Shown in pieces: positions 1 to 7,940 of a stretch of 39,174 nucleotides of DNA. Origin of the DNA: Alphaproteobacteria bacterium (GTDB lineage Bacteria > Pseudomonadota > Alphaproteobacteria > Rhizobiales > Xanthobacteraceae); assembly GCA_005885285.1 (NCBI GenBank), contig VAZG01000214.1:1-39174 (forward strand), read 5' to 3'. Position 1 is the first letter of the stretch; the number at the start of each line of letters is the position of its first letter. Position numbers and translations under genes: made by a program. The notes below the pieces were generated by a model. That model worked only from the letters and a program-made list of their open reading frames with translations. It did no database searches and was not told where the DNA came from.

Positions 1-40
1 AGCCTACGGCGCGACGCTTGACTCAAAAGGCCTCATATGA

Positions 41-127
41 GGGTGGGCAAAGGCGCTCTTGCGCCGTGCCCACCGTCTATCGATAACCTCGTCCTGAATG
101 GTGAGCACGCAAGCGCTTTGCCCACCC
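41..127. repeat. Intergenic inverted repeat, rhizobial type
   Basis: A 12-bp inverted repeat has arms GGGTGGGCAAAG (41-52) and CTTTGCCCACCC (116-127). Between them is an inner GTGCCCACC copy (66-74). It lies just past the stop codon of the minus-strand P450 gene, so it could fold in the P450 transcript and help end transcription. From memory, repeats built on this GGGTGGGCAAAG core are widespread between genes in Bradyrhizobium; that family assignment is recall, not a search. The rest of bases 1-135 shows no gene that I can support. Confidence 0.55.
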
Positions 128-135
128 TACGCATT

Positions 136-1257
136 CTACCCATTCATCACGCACGGCACGCTCAAAAAGCCGCGGAAGCGGACGCGGCCGCCGCGCACCG
201 GCTCGCCGTTCAGCGCATAATCCGGAAACCGGGCGAGAAATCGCGAGATCGCGATCGCGCCTTCGAGCCGTGCCAGCGCCATCCCGGCGCATTGGTGCGC
301 GCCAGTGGCAAACGCGAGATGGCGGTTGGGGTTGCGGCCGATGTCGAGCCGTTCGGGATCGGCAAATTGCGCAGGATCGCGGTTGGCGGCACCTATGCAG
401 AGCGTGATCGGCGTGCCGGCTTCCAACATGACGCCGCCGAGTTCGACGCGCTCTGTGGTCATGCGGTTGCCGAGCTGGTTGGAGCTTTCAAACCGCAGGA
501 TTTCCTCGACCGCGGTCTTGATCAGCTCGGGATGTTCGATCAGCCGGCTTTTTTCCGAAGGATGCTGTGACAGCGCTACCAGGCCGTTTCCGATCAGGTT
601 GGTGGTGGTCTCGTGCCCGGCATTGAGCAGGAAGATGCAGTTGTGCAAGAGCTCCTTCTCACTCAGCCGTTCGCCATTGTCCTCGCCTTGTATGAGCCGC
701 GTCAGCACATCGCGCTCGGGGTGGCCGGGGTTGGCGCGACGCCGCACGACCAGGGTTTCCAGATACTGAAGAAAATCCTTTACCGCCTTGTTACCGCGCG
801 CGAAAGCCTCGGCGCCGATGACAGGTTCGAGCGCGCCTAAAATGGCGAGCGACCAGTCGCGCAAGGGTCCGCGCTCCTCGTGCGGCACGTCGAGCAGGTT
901 GCCGATCACCTCGACCGGGATCGCGGAGGCGAAATCGCCGATCAGCTCAAAGTTCTGTTTCGCGGCGATCGCATCGAGCAGCCGGTCCACCAGCGCGACC
1001 AAATCGGGCTCCATGCCCGCAATCGCCCGCGGCGACAGCGCCCCCATGATCAGCCGCCGCACGCGGGTGTGCGCGGGCGGGTCGTTGAAGACGAGACTCG
1101 TGGTGTGGTGATCGTAGAGCAGCGAGTTTCCATATTTCGGCGCGAACTCGCGTCGCTTGTCGGATGAGAACGCCTTGGTGTTCTTGTAGGCCGTCACCAG
1201 ATCGTCGTGTTTCTCGATGTCGAAACTGGCCGCCAGCGCTCGCTGATCCATGTCCAT
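136..1257 (-). CDS. Cytochrome P450 with short N-terminus
   Basis: This is a soluble bacterial P450 monooxygenase that would need separate redox partners; none is encoded nearby. The core motifs are intact. Counting from a possible TTG start at 1308, they are the I-helix AGHETT (230-235), the K-helix ExxR (E269-R272), and the heme loop FATGAHQCAG with ligand Cys340. I chose ATG at 1257; TTG at 1308 would add 17 residues, and neither has a strong ribosome binding site. With either start the protein lacks roughly 30 residues usual before the first beta strand (helix A region), because the segment DLVTAYKNTKAFSSD comes very early. The upstream sequence in other frames does not supply the missing part. 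It is divergent from the TPP decarboxylase pair, which may mean shared control. The substrate is unknown. The family is certain; the activity of this short form is not. Confidence 0.85.
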   Translation of the reverse strand: MDMDQRALAASFDIEKHDDLVTAYKNTKAFSSDKRREFAPKYGNSLLYDHHTTSLVFNDPPAHTRVRRLIMGALSPRAIAGMEPDLVALVDRLLDAIAAKQNFELIGDFASAIPVEVIGNLLDVPHEERGPLRDWSLAILGALEPVIGAEAFARGNKAVKDFLQYLETLVVRRRANPGHPERDVLTRLIQGEDNGERLSEKELLHNCIFLLNAGHETTTNLIGNGLVALSQHPSEKSRLIEHPELIKTAVEEILRFESSNQLGNRMTTERVELGGVMLEAGTPITLCIGAANRDPAQFADPERLDIGRNPNRHLAFATGAHQCAGMALARLEGAIAISRFLARFPDYALNGEPVRGGRVRFRGFLSVPCVMNG

Positions 1258-1367
1258 GCTGCCATACTCTTTGTGAAGGCCGATATGCCGTTTTTGCTCT
1301 TTCGCCAAATGCTGTGCCGTCTACAGTCCCGCGGCCCGACTTTCCAGCTACCCGATCGGAAACGTAA

Positions 1368-1925
1368 ATGCACGCCCGTGCCGACGCATCCTCAGAACAA
1401 GCAGCCGAAAATGCAGCCGCTTGGCCGGAGGAGATCTTTGCTATCCTGCAGCGCTTCAACGTCCGTCAGGTGCCCTACGTGCCGGACGCGGGGCATTCGC
1501 AACTGATCGAGCGCGTGCTGGCCTCGTCCTCGATGCGCAGCATCGCGCTGACCACGGAGGAGGAGGGCGTGGCGCTACTGGCCGGCGCCTGGGCCGGCGG
1601 TCAGCGCGGCGTACTGCTGATGCAATCGAGCGGCGTCGGCAATTGCATCAACATGCTGTCGTTGACCCAGATTTTCCGCTTTCCGTTCCTCACCTTGGTG
1701 ACGATGCGCGGCGAATGGGGCGAATTCAATCCCTGGCAGGTGCCGATGGGCTCGAGCACGCAAGCGGTATTCGAATTATCGGGGATCAAGGTCTTGCGGG
1801 CTTCGCACCCGCAAGAAGTGCGCGAGGTGATGGAGGCAGCGGCGAGCCAGGCCTACAACGCCTGCACGCCGACGGCACTTCTGTTGTCGCAGCGCCTGAT
1901 CGGCACCAAGGTGTTCGTCAAATGA
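1368..1925 (+). CDS. TPP-dependent decarboxylase, alpha subunit (sulfopyruvate/phosphonopyruvate type)
   Basis: This 185-residue protein is the N-terminal (pyrimidine-binding) half of a thiamine diphosphate enzyme, as in ComD of sulfopyruvate decarboxylase or the front half of phosphonopyruvate decarboxylase. TTEEEGVALLAGAWAG (about 62-77) carries the glutamate that activates the cofactor. It is followed by the glycine-rich SSGVGNCINML segment typical of this family. The next gene supplies the other half, and the two overlap by four bases (ATGA), so they should form one heteromeric enzyme. No coenzyme M or phosphonate biosynthesis genes are nearby, so the true substrate, probably a 2-oxo acid, is open. 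The fold and partnership are well supported; the reaction is inferred. Confidence 0.82.
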   Translation: MHARADASSEQAAENAAAWPEEIFAILQRFNVRQVPYVPDAGHSQLIERVLASSSMRSIALTTEEEGVALLAGAWAGGQRGVLLMQSSGVGNCINMLSLTQIFRFPFLTLVTMRGEWGEFNPWQVPMGSSTQAVFELSGIKVLRASHPQEVREVMEAAASQAYNACTPTALLLSQRLIGTKVFVK

Positions 1926-2524
1926 GCCAAGGAATGAGCAAGACAAACCTCCTCGATCGCCGCGCTGTCGTCTCCCACTTGCTTGCCAACCGCAAGGGCG
2001 CCATCGCCGTCGGTGGATTGGGCGCCTCGACCTACGATATCGCGGCGGCCGGAGATAACGACCGCAACTTCTATTTGTGGGGCGCGATGGGCGGCGCCGT
2101 GATGATCGGGCTCGGGCTGGCGCTGGCGCAGCCGAAGCTGCCGGTCGTGGTGATCACTGGCGACGGCGAGATGCTGATGGGGATGGGGAGCCTCGCTACC
2201 GTCGGCCTGCAACAGCCGGGCAATCTCTCCATCATCGTGCTCGACAATGAGTGCTATGGCGAAACCGGGGGACAGGTGAGCCACACCGCTGGCACCGCCG
2301 ACCTTGTCGGCGTCGCCAGGGCTTGCGGGATTGCGGACGCCCGCGCGATGACGAGCATGGCCGAGGTTGAGGCCTTCGCGCCGTCGCTCCAGGACATTGC
2401 GGCCGGGCCACGCTTCGCCAGCGTCAAGATCGACGGTGCCAATCTCGAGCGGGTGCTGTCGAACCGCGACGCGACGTTTATCGTGAACCGGCTTCGCGGT
2501 TCCCTCGGGTTCCAGCCGATTTGA
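1922..2524 (+). CDS. TPP-dependent decarboxylase, beta subunit (sulfopyruvate/phosphonopyruvate type)
   Basis: This 200-residue protein is the cofactor-diphosphate-binding half of the enzyme whose other half lies just upstream. The TPP motif runs from GDG (80-82) to Asn109 in LDNECYGETGG and binds magnesium and the diphosphate. The start ATG at 1922 overlaps the upstream stop, with CAAGG 10 bases before it. An alternative ATG at 1934 would remove four residues but has its purine stretch too close. Separate alpha and beta chains are the ComDE arrangement; phosphonopyruvate decarboxylases are usually a single chain. The gene ends about 50 bases before the promoter of the tetR gene. The reaction is uncertain, as for the alpha subunit. 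Confidence 0.82.
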   Translation: MSQGMSKTNLLDRRAVVSHLLANRKGAIAVGGLGASTYDIAAAGDNDRNFYLWGAMGGAVMIGLGLALAQPKLPVVVITGDGEMLMGMGSLATVGLQQPGNLSIIVLDNECYGETGGQVSHTAGTADLVGVARACGIADARAMTSMAEVEAFAPSLQDIAAGPRFASVKIDGANLERVLSNRDATFIVNRLRGSLGFQPI

Positions 2525-2532
2525 CTTTAGCT

Positions 2533-2559
2533 GGTCTGGTGCGAGCCGGTCTGGTGCGC
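2533..2559 (+). repeat. Short direct repeat (11 bp, 16-bp period)
   Basis: GGTCTGGTGCG occurs at 2533-2543 and again at 2549-2559. It sits between the decarboxylase beta gene and the tetR promoter. It may be a replication-slippage product or a protein-binding site; nothing else in the sequence decides between these. Confidence 0.4.
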
Positions 2560-2571
2560 TGCAATAACTGG

Positions 2572-2602
2572 TTGACTTTTGGTAAGGTGAGTGATTACTC
2601 AC
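2572..2602 (+). promoter_or_regulatory. tetR promoter with overlapping palindromic operator
   Basis: A good -35 box TTGACT (2572-2577) stands 17 bases before a weak -10 box TTACTC (2595-2600). The palindrome GTGAGTGATTACTCAC (2587-2602) has 6-bp arms around four bases and covers the -10 box. A TetR repressor encoded immediately downstream would block its own promoter by binding there, the usual arrangement for TetR-controlled RND pumps. Transcription would begin close to position 2607, at or next to the ATG at 2608, so the mRNA may have no leader. Box positions are read directly; repressor binding is inferred. Confidence 0.6.
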
Positions 2603-2607
2603 GTTCC

Positions 2608-3309
2608 ATGTCTACCCTTCGCATGACCAGCGACCTGCGGCGGCAGCTGATCCTTGGTGCAGCCAGGCGTTGCTTCGCCCGCAACGGCTTTGCCGGGACC
2701 ACGACAAAGAGTGTCGCGGCGGCGGCGGCGATATCCGAAGGGCTTTTGTTCAAGCACTTTCCTTCCAAGGCCGCGCTTTACGCCGAAATCCTCGCCGAGG
2801 AATGCGAGGCCGATCCGGAACTAGCGCATCTGTTGGGCCAGGAACCGTCGACAGCGACGCTGGTCGAGCTGATCAAGGGCATGGTCGGGCACTTCATTGA
2901 GATATCCGAGGGACCGGATCAGGAAGAGACGCAGCGGTTGCGGCTGATGGTGACCAGCCATCTCGACGACGGTGAGTTCGCGCGGCTGCTCTACGTCAAG
3001 GTCGAAAAGTTGATCGGGCGCATGTTCGTGGACTCGCTGGAACGCGCAACCGCGGCAGGCGATGCATCGCGGATCGGCAACGAACCGCTCAACCTGTTCT
3101 GGTTTGCCCATCACACGCTGCTGAGCGCCGCGATGACGAGGCTTCCGGCGGTGCCGTGTCTCGGCTACGGCAATGCGGCCAACTTGCAACAGCAGCTTTG
3201 CGAATTCCTTCTTCGTGGGATCGGACTTAACGAAGCCGCAATTGCTTCGCATTTGGATCGCAAATGGTCGCCGGCACAGGGACAACCGGTAGCTGCAGAA
3301 AGTGCATGA
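2608..3309 (+). CDS. TetR/AcrR family transcriptional repressor
   Basis: This 233-residue regulator has an N-terminal TetR helix-turn-helix. The segment FARNGFAGTTTKSVAAAAAI is followed by SEGLLFKHFPSKAALYAEIL, the hallmark recognition helix and the start of helix 4. The rest is the divergent ligand-binding and dimer domain. A longer frame opens at 2521 but runs through the promoter and operator, so I start at ATG 2608; ATG 2623 is also possible. It is followed at once by the RND adaptor gene and pump gene, so it most likely represses them and itself and is released by a pump substrate. The inducing ligand cannot be told from sequence. Confidence 0.88.
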   Translation: MSTLRMTSDLRRQLILGAARRCFARNGFAGTTTKSVAAAAAISEGLLFKHFPSKAALYAEILAEECEADPELAHLLGQEPSTATLVELIKGMVGHFIEISEGPDQEETQRLRLMVTSHLDDGEFARLLYVKVEKLIGRMFVDSLERATAAGDASRIGNEPLNLFWFAHHTLLSAAMTRLPAVPCLGYGNAANLQQQLCEFLLRGIGLNEAAIASHLDRKWSPAQGQPVAAESA

Positions 3310-3310
3310 C

Positions 3311-4504
3311 ATGAATATTGTGACCGAAGCCAATATCTCGGGCAAGCCGATCGAAAAAAAAGCGCACACGCGTCCGATCCGGCCGGTGCGGTGGTTTATC
3401 ATCGTCGGTTCGCTGTTGGCGCTGCTGGTGGGCGCGTTGGTCGGTTTCAACGCCTTCCGCAGCCACATGATCGCGCAGTTCTTCGCCAACAATAAGCCGC
3501 CACCGTCCAATGTCAGCGTCGTCGAGGCGAAGTCCGAGGTGATTCCGAACCTGCTTGTCGCGGTCGGCGACCTCGCCGCCGTGCATCAGGTCAATGTCAC
3601 CTCCGATGTCTCCGGGCGCATCACCGACATCATGTTCGCGGCGGGTTCCCACGTGAACGCGGGCGCGCCGCTGGTGCAATTGTTCGACCGTCCCGAGCAG
3701 GGCGACCTCGCCAGTTTCAAGGCGCAGGCGACCGGGGCGCAGGCGGCGCTGGAGCGCGCCAAGCAACTGGCGGCGCGCCAATTTGGCCCGCAGTCGACCG
3801 TCGATGCGGCACAGGCCACCTATGATACTGCCGTTGCGGGTATCGCCAAGACCGAGGCGATCATTTCGCAGAAGCTGGTGCGTGCCCCGTTCGACGGCGA
3901 ACTCGGCGTCCGTCATGTCGAAGTCGGCCAATACCTCACCGCCGGCACCCAGATCGTGACGCTGACCGATCTGTCGACGCTGTACGCCAACTTCACGGTG
4001 ACGGAAAAGGATTCCGGCCAGCTCAAGGTAGGACAGACCGTCCGCCTCGCGGTCGATGCCTATCCGAGCCGTACTTTCGAGGGCAAGATCAACGCAATCG
4101 AGCCGCAGATCTCCACCGATACGCGAAACATTCACGTCCAGGCCACGATCGACAATCCCGATCACATCTTGAAGCCCGGCATGTTCACGACCACGACGGT
4201 GGTGCTGCCGGACAAGCCCGCAGTCGTTACCGTTCCTGAGACGGCCGTCGATTATACGCTCTATGGCGACTCGGTTTTTCTCATCACCGAGAAGAAAGAG
4301 GATGACGGCAAGACCAGCCTGAGCGCGGTCCGTACCTTCGTGCGCACGGGCAACCGGATCAACGGAAGGGTCGAGGTCCTCTCTGGGTTGAAGCCTGCCG
4401 ATCGCGTGGTCGCGGTTGGTCAACTCAAGCTGCAATCGGGAGCGGCGGTCGCGATCTCAGCCGATGCACCTCCGCCGATTCCGGCAAATCCGCCCCGTTA
4501 CTAA
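3311..4504 (+). CDS. RND efflux periplasmic adaptor (membrane fusion protein)
   Basis: This 397-residue adaptor of the AcrA/MexE/HlyD type links an inner-membrane RND pump to an outer-membrane channel. A single N-terminal membrane segment lies at about residues 28-47. Next come a lipoyl-like half (VNVTSDVSGRITDIMF), an alanine-rich helical hairpin (about 130-190), the second lipoyl half (APFDGELGVRHVEVGQYL) and the beta-barrel (LYANFTVTEKDSGQLKVGQT). ATG 3311 follows AGAAAG by 8 bases and lies one base after the tetR stop; a GTG at 3302 would add three residues and is less likely. No outer-membrane TolC-like gene is present in the window, so the pump must borrow one from elsewhere. Exported compounds are unknown. 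Confidence 0.92.
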   Translation: MNIVTEANISGKPIEKKAHTRPIRPVRWFIIVGSLLALLVGALVGFNAFRSHMIAQFFANNKPPPSNVSVVEAKSEVIPNLLVAVGDLAAVHQVNVTSDVSGRITDIMFAAGSHVNAGAPLVQLFDRPEQGDLASFKAQATGAQAALERAKQLAARQFGPQSTVDAAQATYDTAVAGIAKTEAIISQKLVRAPFDGELGVRHVEVGQYLTAGTQIVTLTDLSTLYANFTVTEKDSGQLKVGQTVRLAVDAYPSRTFEGKINAIEPQISTDTRNIHVQATIDNPDHILKPGMFTTTTVVLPDKPAVVTVPETAVDYTLYGDSVFLITEKKEDDGKTSLSAVRTFVRTGNRINGRVEVLSGLKPADRVVAVGQLKLQSGAAVAISADAPPPIPANPPRY

Positions 4505-4505
4505 G

Positions 4506-4648
4506 GCATGATTCGGAAAAGCATGCCCTCGGGCCACGGCCCGATGGGTGGGAACCGGTTTTCCGAAAACAATCATGCTCAAACCAAAAGGCATGATCCG
4601 GGAAAGTGGAAACCGGTTTTCCGAAGAGATCATGCTCAAACCAAAAGG
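4506..4648. repeat. Tandem palindromic repeat (two units) inside the efflux operon
   Basis: Two related units follow each other at 4506-4590 and 4591-4648. Both begin GCATGAT, contain AACCGGTTTTCCGAA and end ATCATGCTCAAACCAAAAG, so each can fold on itself (GCATGAT with ATCATGC). The first unit carries an inserted GC-rich stretch (CCCTCGGGCCACGGCCCGATGG). A third copy in reverse orientation lies at 20086-20136. From memory this is a common dispersed element in Bradyrhizobium and relatives. Its place between the adaptor and pump genes could affect the relative amounts of the two proteins. Confidence 0.75.
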
Positions 4649-4650
4649 GA

Positions 4651-4681
4651 GATCGTGCTCCGACCCAATCGGACCATGATC
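4651..4681 (+). promoter_or_regulatory. Imperfect hairpin before the RND pump gene
   Basis: GATCGTGC (4651-4658) and CCATGATC (4674-4681) pair imperfectly around the perfect inner stem TCCGA/TCGGA with loop CCCAA. It ends about 10 bases before the Shine-Dalgarno GGAG (4691-4694) of the pump gene. It lacks a T-run, so it is not a clear terminator. It might be the worn remnant of a third repeat unit or influence translation of the pump. Confidence 0.4.
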
Positions 4682-4703
4682 TGACTGCTCGGAGCACACC
4701 GCG

Positions 4704-7700
4704 ATGGTCTGGACTGACATTTTCATCAAGCGCCCGGTGCTGTCGGTTGTCGTTAGCCTGCTGATCCTGTTGATCGGCTTGAGAGCGGCAACGGTGCTGC
4801 CGATCCGGCAATACCCGAAGCTGTCGAATACGGTCGTGAACGTCACGACCTCCTATCCCGGCGCATCGGCGGATTTGATCCAGGGCTTCATCACGACGCC
4901 GATCGAGCAAGCCGTCGCCTCCGCCGAAGGCGTCGACTACATGACCTCGTCTTCAGTGCTCGGCACCAGCACCATCCAGGTCTACATCAAGCTGAATTTC
5001 GATCCGAACCAGGCGCTGACTGAAGTGCTCGCCAAGGTGAATTCGGTCAAATACCTGATCCCGAAGGAATCCAACGACCCGGTCGTGACCAAGACCACCG
5101 GCCAGACCACGGCGGTGATGTATCTCGGCTTCTCCTCTGAGGTGCTGTCGGGGTCGGCAATCTCGGACTACCTGACGCGGGTGGTGCAGCCGGTGCTTTC
5201 GACCGTCGACGGCGTCGCTTCCGCCGACATTCTCGGCGGCCAGACGTTTGCGATGCGGTTGTGGCTCGATCCGGTCCGAATGGCCGGCCGCAACGTTTCG
5301 CCTGCCGATGTTTCCGCCGCGATAGCGGCCAACAATTTCCAGGCGGCAGCGGGCCAGGCCAAGGGCTATTTCATCGTTTCCAACGTCACCGCCAATTCCG
5401 ATCTGCAGAACGTCAGTCAATTCAAGCGCATGATCGTCAAGTCCAAGGACGGCGGCTTCGTGCGGATCGAAGACATCGCGACCGTCGAACTTGCGGCGCA
5501 AAGTACCGACGCGAGCGTCGCCTTCAATGGCGAACATGCGATCTTCATCGGCATTCAGGCAACGCCGCAAGGCAACCCGCTGACGCTGGTGAAGGGCGTG
5601 CGCGCGCTGTTCCCGGAGCTGGAACGCAACCTTCCGCCCTCGATGAAAATGAAGGTGGCCTACGATTCCACCAAGTTCATCCAGTCGTCGATCGATGAAG
5701 TCGAGAAGACGCTCGGCGAAGCGGTGCTGATCGTCGTCGTCGTGATCTTCCTGTTCCTAGCCTCGCTCCGTTCGGTCGTGATCCCCGTCGTCACCATTCC
5801 CCTGTCGTTGATCGGTGTTTGCTCGCTGATGCTGGTCGCGGGATTCACTTTCAACCTGTTGACGCTGCTCGCCATGGTGCTGGCGATCGGGCTCGTCGTC
5901 GACGATGCCATCGTGGTGGTGGAGAACATCCATCGGCATCTGGAGGAAGGCAAACCTCCGGTGCAGGCCGCCATGCAGGGCGCCCGCGAGATCGTCGGCC
6001 CCGTCATCTCCATGACCATTACGCTAGCTGCGGTGTACGCGCCGATCGGCTTCCTCGGCGGCCTCACCGGTTCGCTGTTTCGCGAATTCGCATTTACGCT
6101 GGCCGGCTCGGTGATCGTCTCCGGCGTGATCGCGCTGACGTTGTCGCCGATGATGTGCTCGATATTCCTCAAGAGCGCCGAGGAGGGACGCTTCGCCAGA
6201 ATTGTCAACAAAGTATTCGGCGCGATGACGCGCTGGTATGGCAGGCAGCTCGATCGTTCGCTGGACTATCGCCCCATTACGGGATTGTTCGCCCTCACCA
6301 TCCTCGGCCTGGTCGGCTTCCTCTATTTGCACACCTCAAAGGAACTGGCGCCGGAAGAGGATCAGGGCATCGTGTTCGCCGTCACCAAGGGGCCGAAATA
6401 CGCCAATATCGATTATCTCGATTTTTACGGCGAGAAGCTCGACAAGGCGTTTGCGAGTTTCCCGGAAACCGATCTTCGCTTTGTTCTGAACGGCATCAAC
6501 GGCCCGCAAAACGGTATCGCCGGCATGTTGCTCAAGCCTTGGGACGAGCGAAAGCGCTCGTCGATCGCGCTCAAGCCGCTGGTGCAGGGACAGATCGGCA
6601 AGATCGAAGGCGTCAATGCGTTCGCGTTCAACCTGCCGCCATTGCCCGGCGGCCCCGGTGGATTGCCGGTGCAGATGGTGATCAATTCGACCAACGGTTT
6701 TCAGTCGGTCTACGAGCAAATGGAGAAGCTGAAGGATGCCGCGCGCAAGAGCGGCCTGTTCATCGTCTCTGACAGCGATCTAAATTTCAATCAGCCGGTG
6801 GTGCGGGTCAAGATCGACCGCTCGAAGGCAAGCGATCTCGGCATCACCATGCAGAACATCGGCAGTACGCTGGCGACGCTGCTCGGCGGCAATTATGTGA
6901 ACCGCTTCAACCTCGAAGGGCGTTCCTATCAAGTGATTCCGCAGGTGCCGCGCGGCCAGCGGCTGTCGCCTGAAGCGCTTGGCCAGTATTACTTGCCGAC
7001 GTCGACTGGCCAGCAAATGCCGCTCTCGACCGTGGTGTCGATCGAGACCGGGACCGACCCGAACGCGCTGACCCACTACAACCAGTTGAACTCCGCGACC
7101 TTCCAGGCGGTGCCGATGCCGGGCGTGACGGTCGGCCAGGCGGTCGACTTCCTCGAGGGTGAAGCAAAGAAGATGCCGGCCGGTTTCAGCCACGATTACC
7201 TCGCCGATTCCCGCCAATATGTGCAGGAAGGCAATCAGCTCGCGATCACCTTCGGCTTTGCGCTGATCATCATTTTCCTGGTGTTGGCGGCGCAGTTCGA
7301 AAGCCTGCGCGACCCCCTGGTCATCATGATCAGCGTGCCGATGGCGATCGTCGGCGCCTTGATCCCGCTGTTCTTCGGCATGGCGACGATGAACATCTAC
7401 ACCCAGGTGGGATTGCTGACGTTGGTCGGCCTGATCTCAAAGCACGGCATCCTGATGGTCGAGTTCGCCAACGAGTTGCAGCTCAATGAGGGCCTTGACC
7501 GCCGCTCCGCCATCGAGATGGCGGCGCGGGTCCGGCTCCGCCCGATCCTGATGACGACGGCGGCGATGGTCACGGGCCTGCTGCCGCTGTTGACCGCGAC
7601 CGGGGCGGGCGCCGCAAGCCGCTTCTCGATCGGGCTTGTCGTCGTTGCCGGCATGTCGATCGGCACGCTGTTCACCCTGTTCGTGCTGCCCGCGGTTTAT

Positions 7701-7799
7701 GTCGCGATTGCCACCGATCACCGCGCCAAGGCCGGTTCGGAGCGGGCCAGGGAAATCGCGGATTTCGATGATCTAGGCAGGGCGCTCAAGCCGACCTGA
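4704..7799 (+). CDS. RND multidrug efflux pump, inner-membrane subunit (HAE1 family)
   Basis: This 1031-residue proton-driven pump has the full length of the AcrB/MexB/MexF family. It opens with the typical IFIKRPVLSVVVSLLILLIG first membrane helix. Asp400 and Asp401 in GLVVDDAIVVVENIHRH and Lys913 in GLISKHGILMVEFAN match the proton-relay residues of AcrB (Asp407, Asp408, Lys940). Two large periplasmic loops follow helices 1 and 7, as expected from the internal duplication of the family. The start ATG 4704 has GGAG nine bases upstream. It is separated from its adaptor gene by about 200 bases of repeat and hairpin sequence, unusual for such an operon. Substrates are unknown; drugs, solvents or plant phenolics are possible. 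Confidence 0.94.
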   Translation: MVWTDIFIKRPVLSVVVSLLILLIGLRAATVLPIRQYPKLSNTVVNVTTSYPGASADLIQGFITTPIEQAVASAEGVDYMTSSSVLGTSTIQVYIKLNFDPNQALTEVLAKVNSVKYLIPKESNDPVVTKTTGQTTAVMYLGFSSEVLSGSAISDYLTRVVQPVLSTVDGVASADILGGQTFAMRLWLDPVRMAGRNVSPADVSAAIAANNFQAAAGQAKGYFIVSNVTANSDLQNVSQFKRMIVKSKDGGFVRIEDIATVELAAQSTDASVAFNGEHAIFIGIQATPQGNPLTLVKGVRALFPELERNLPPSMKMKVAYDSTKFIQSSIDEVEKTLGEAVLIVVVVIFLFLASLRSVVIPVVTIPLSLIGVCSLMLVAGFTFNLLTLLAMVLAIGLVVDDAIVVVENIHRHLEEGKPPVQAAMQGAREIVGPVISMTITLAAVYAPIGFLGGLTGSLFREFAFTLAGSVIVSGVIALTLSPMMCSIFLKSAEEGRFARIVNKVFGAMTRWYGRQLDRSLDYRPITGLFALTILGLVGFLYLHTSKELAPEEDQGIVFAVTKGPKYANIDYLDFYGEKLDKAFASFPETDLRFVLNGINGPQNGIAGMLLKPWDERKRSSIALKPLVQGQIGKIEGVNAFAFNLPPLPGGPGGLPVQMVINSTNGFQSVYEQMEKLKDAARKSGLFIVSDSDLNFNQPVVRVKIDRSKASDLGITMQNIGSTLATLLGGNYVNRFNLEGRSYQVIPQVPRGQRLSPEALGQYYLPTSTGQQMPLSTVVSIETGTDPNALTHYNQLNSATFQAVPMPGVTVGQAVDFLEGEAKKMPAGFSHDYLADSRQYVQEGNQLAITFGFALIIIFLVLAAQFESLRDPLVIMISVPMAIVGALIPLFFGMATMNIYTQVGLLTLVGLISKHGILMVEFANELQLNEGLDRRSAIEMAARVRLRPILMTTAAMVTGLLPLLTATGAGAASRFSIGLVVVAGMSIGTLFTLFVLPAVYVAIATDHRAKAGSERAREIADFDDLGRALKPT

Positions 7800-7940
7800 G
7801 CTTCGGATTAGCCTTGGGATGAGGGTTGCCGAGCGCCGGCCGGGTCATGCGCGGCCGCCGCTTTCGCTTGCTTTACCCTGAATGGTCCTCCCGCACTGCG
7901 GTAAGAGACAAATTCCTGCCTTCTTGCTAATACGGCAGAG

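Noticed and set aside
1922..2524. Coenzyme M biosynthesis (ComDE) assignment
   Set aside because: Similarity is to the enzyme family only; no other coenzyme M genes are present, so I kept a general decarboxylase name.
3227..4435. 402-codon minus-strand open frame
   Set aside because: It is antisense to the RND adaptor gene and has no family features.
7890..7940. Sigma-70 promoter GAGACA-17-TAATAC before the kinase
   Set aside because: Spacing is right, but both boxes match the consensus poorly, so I did not list it.
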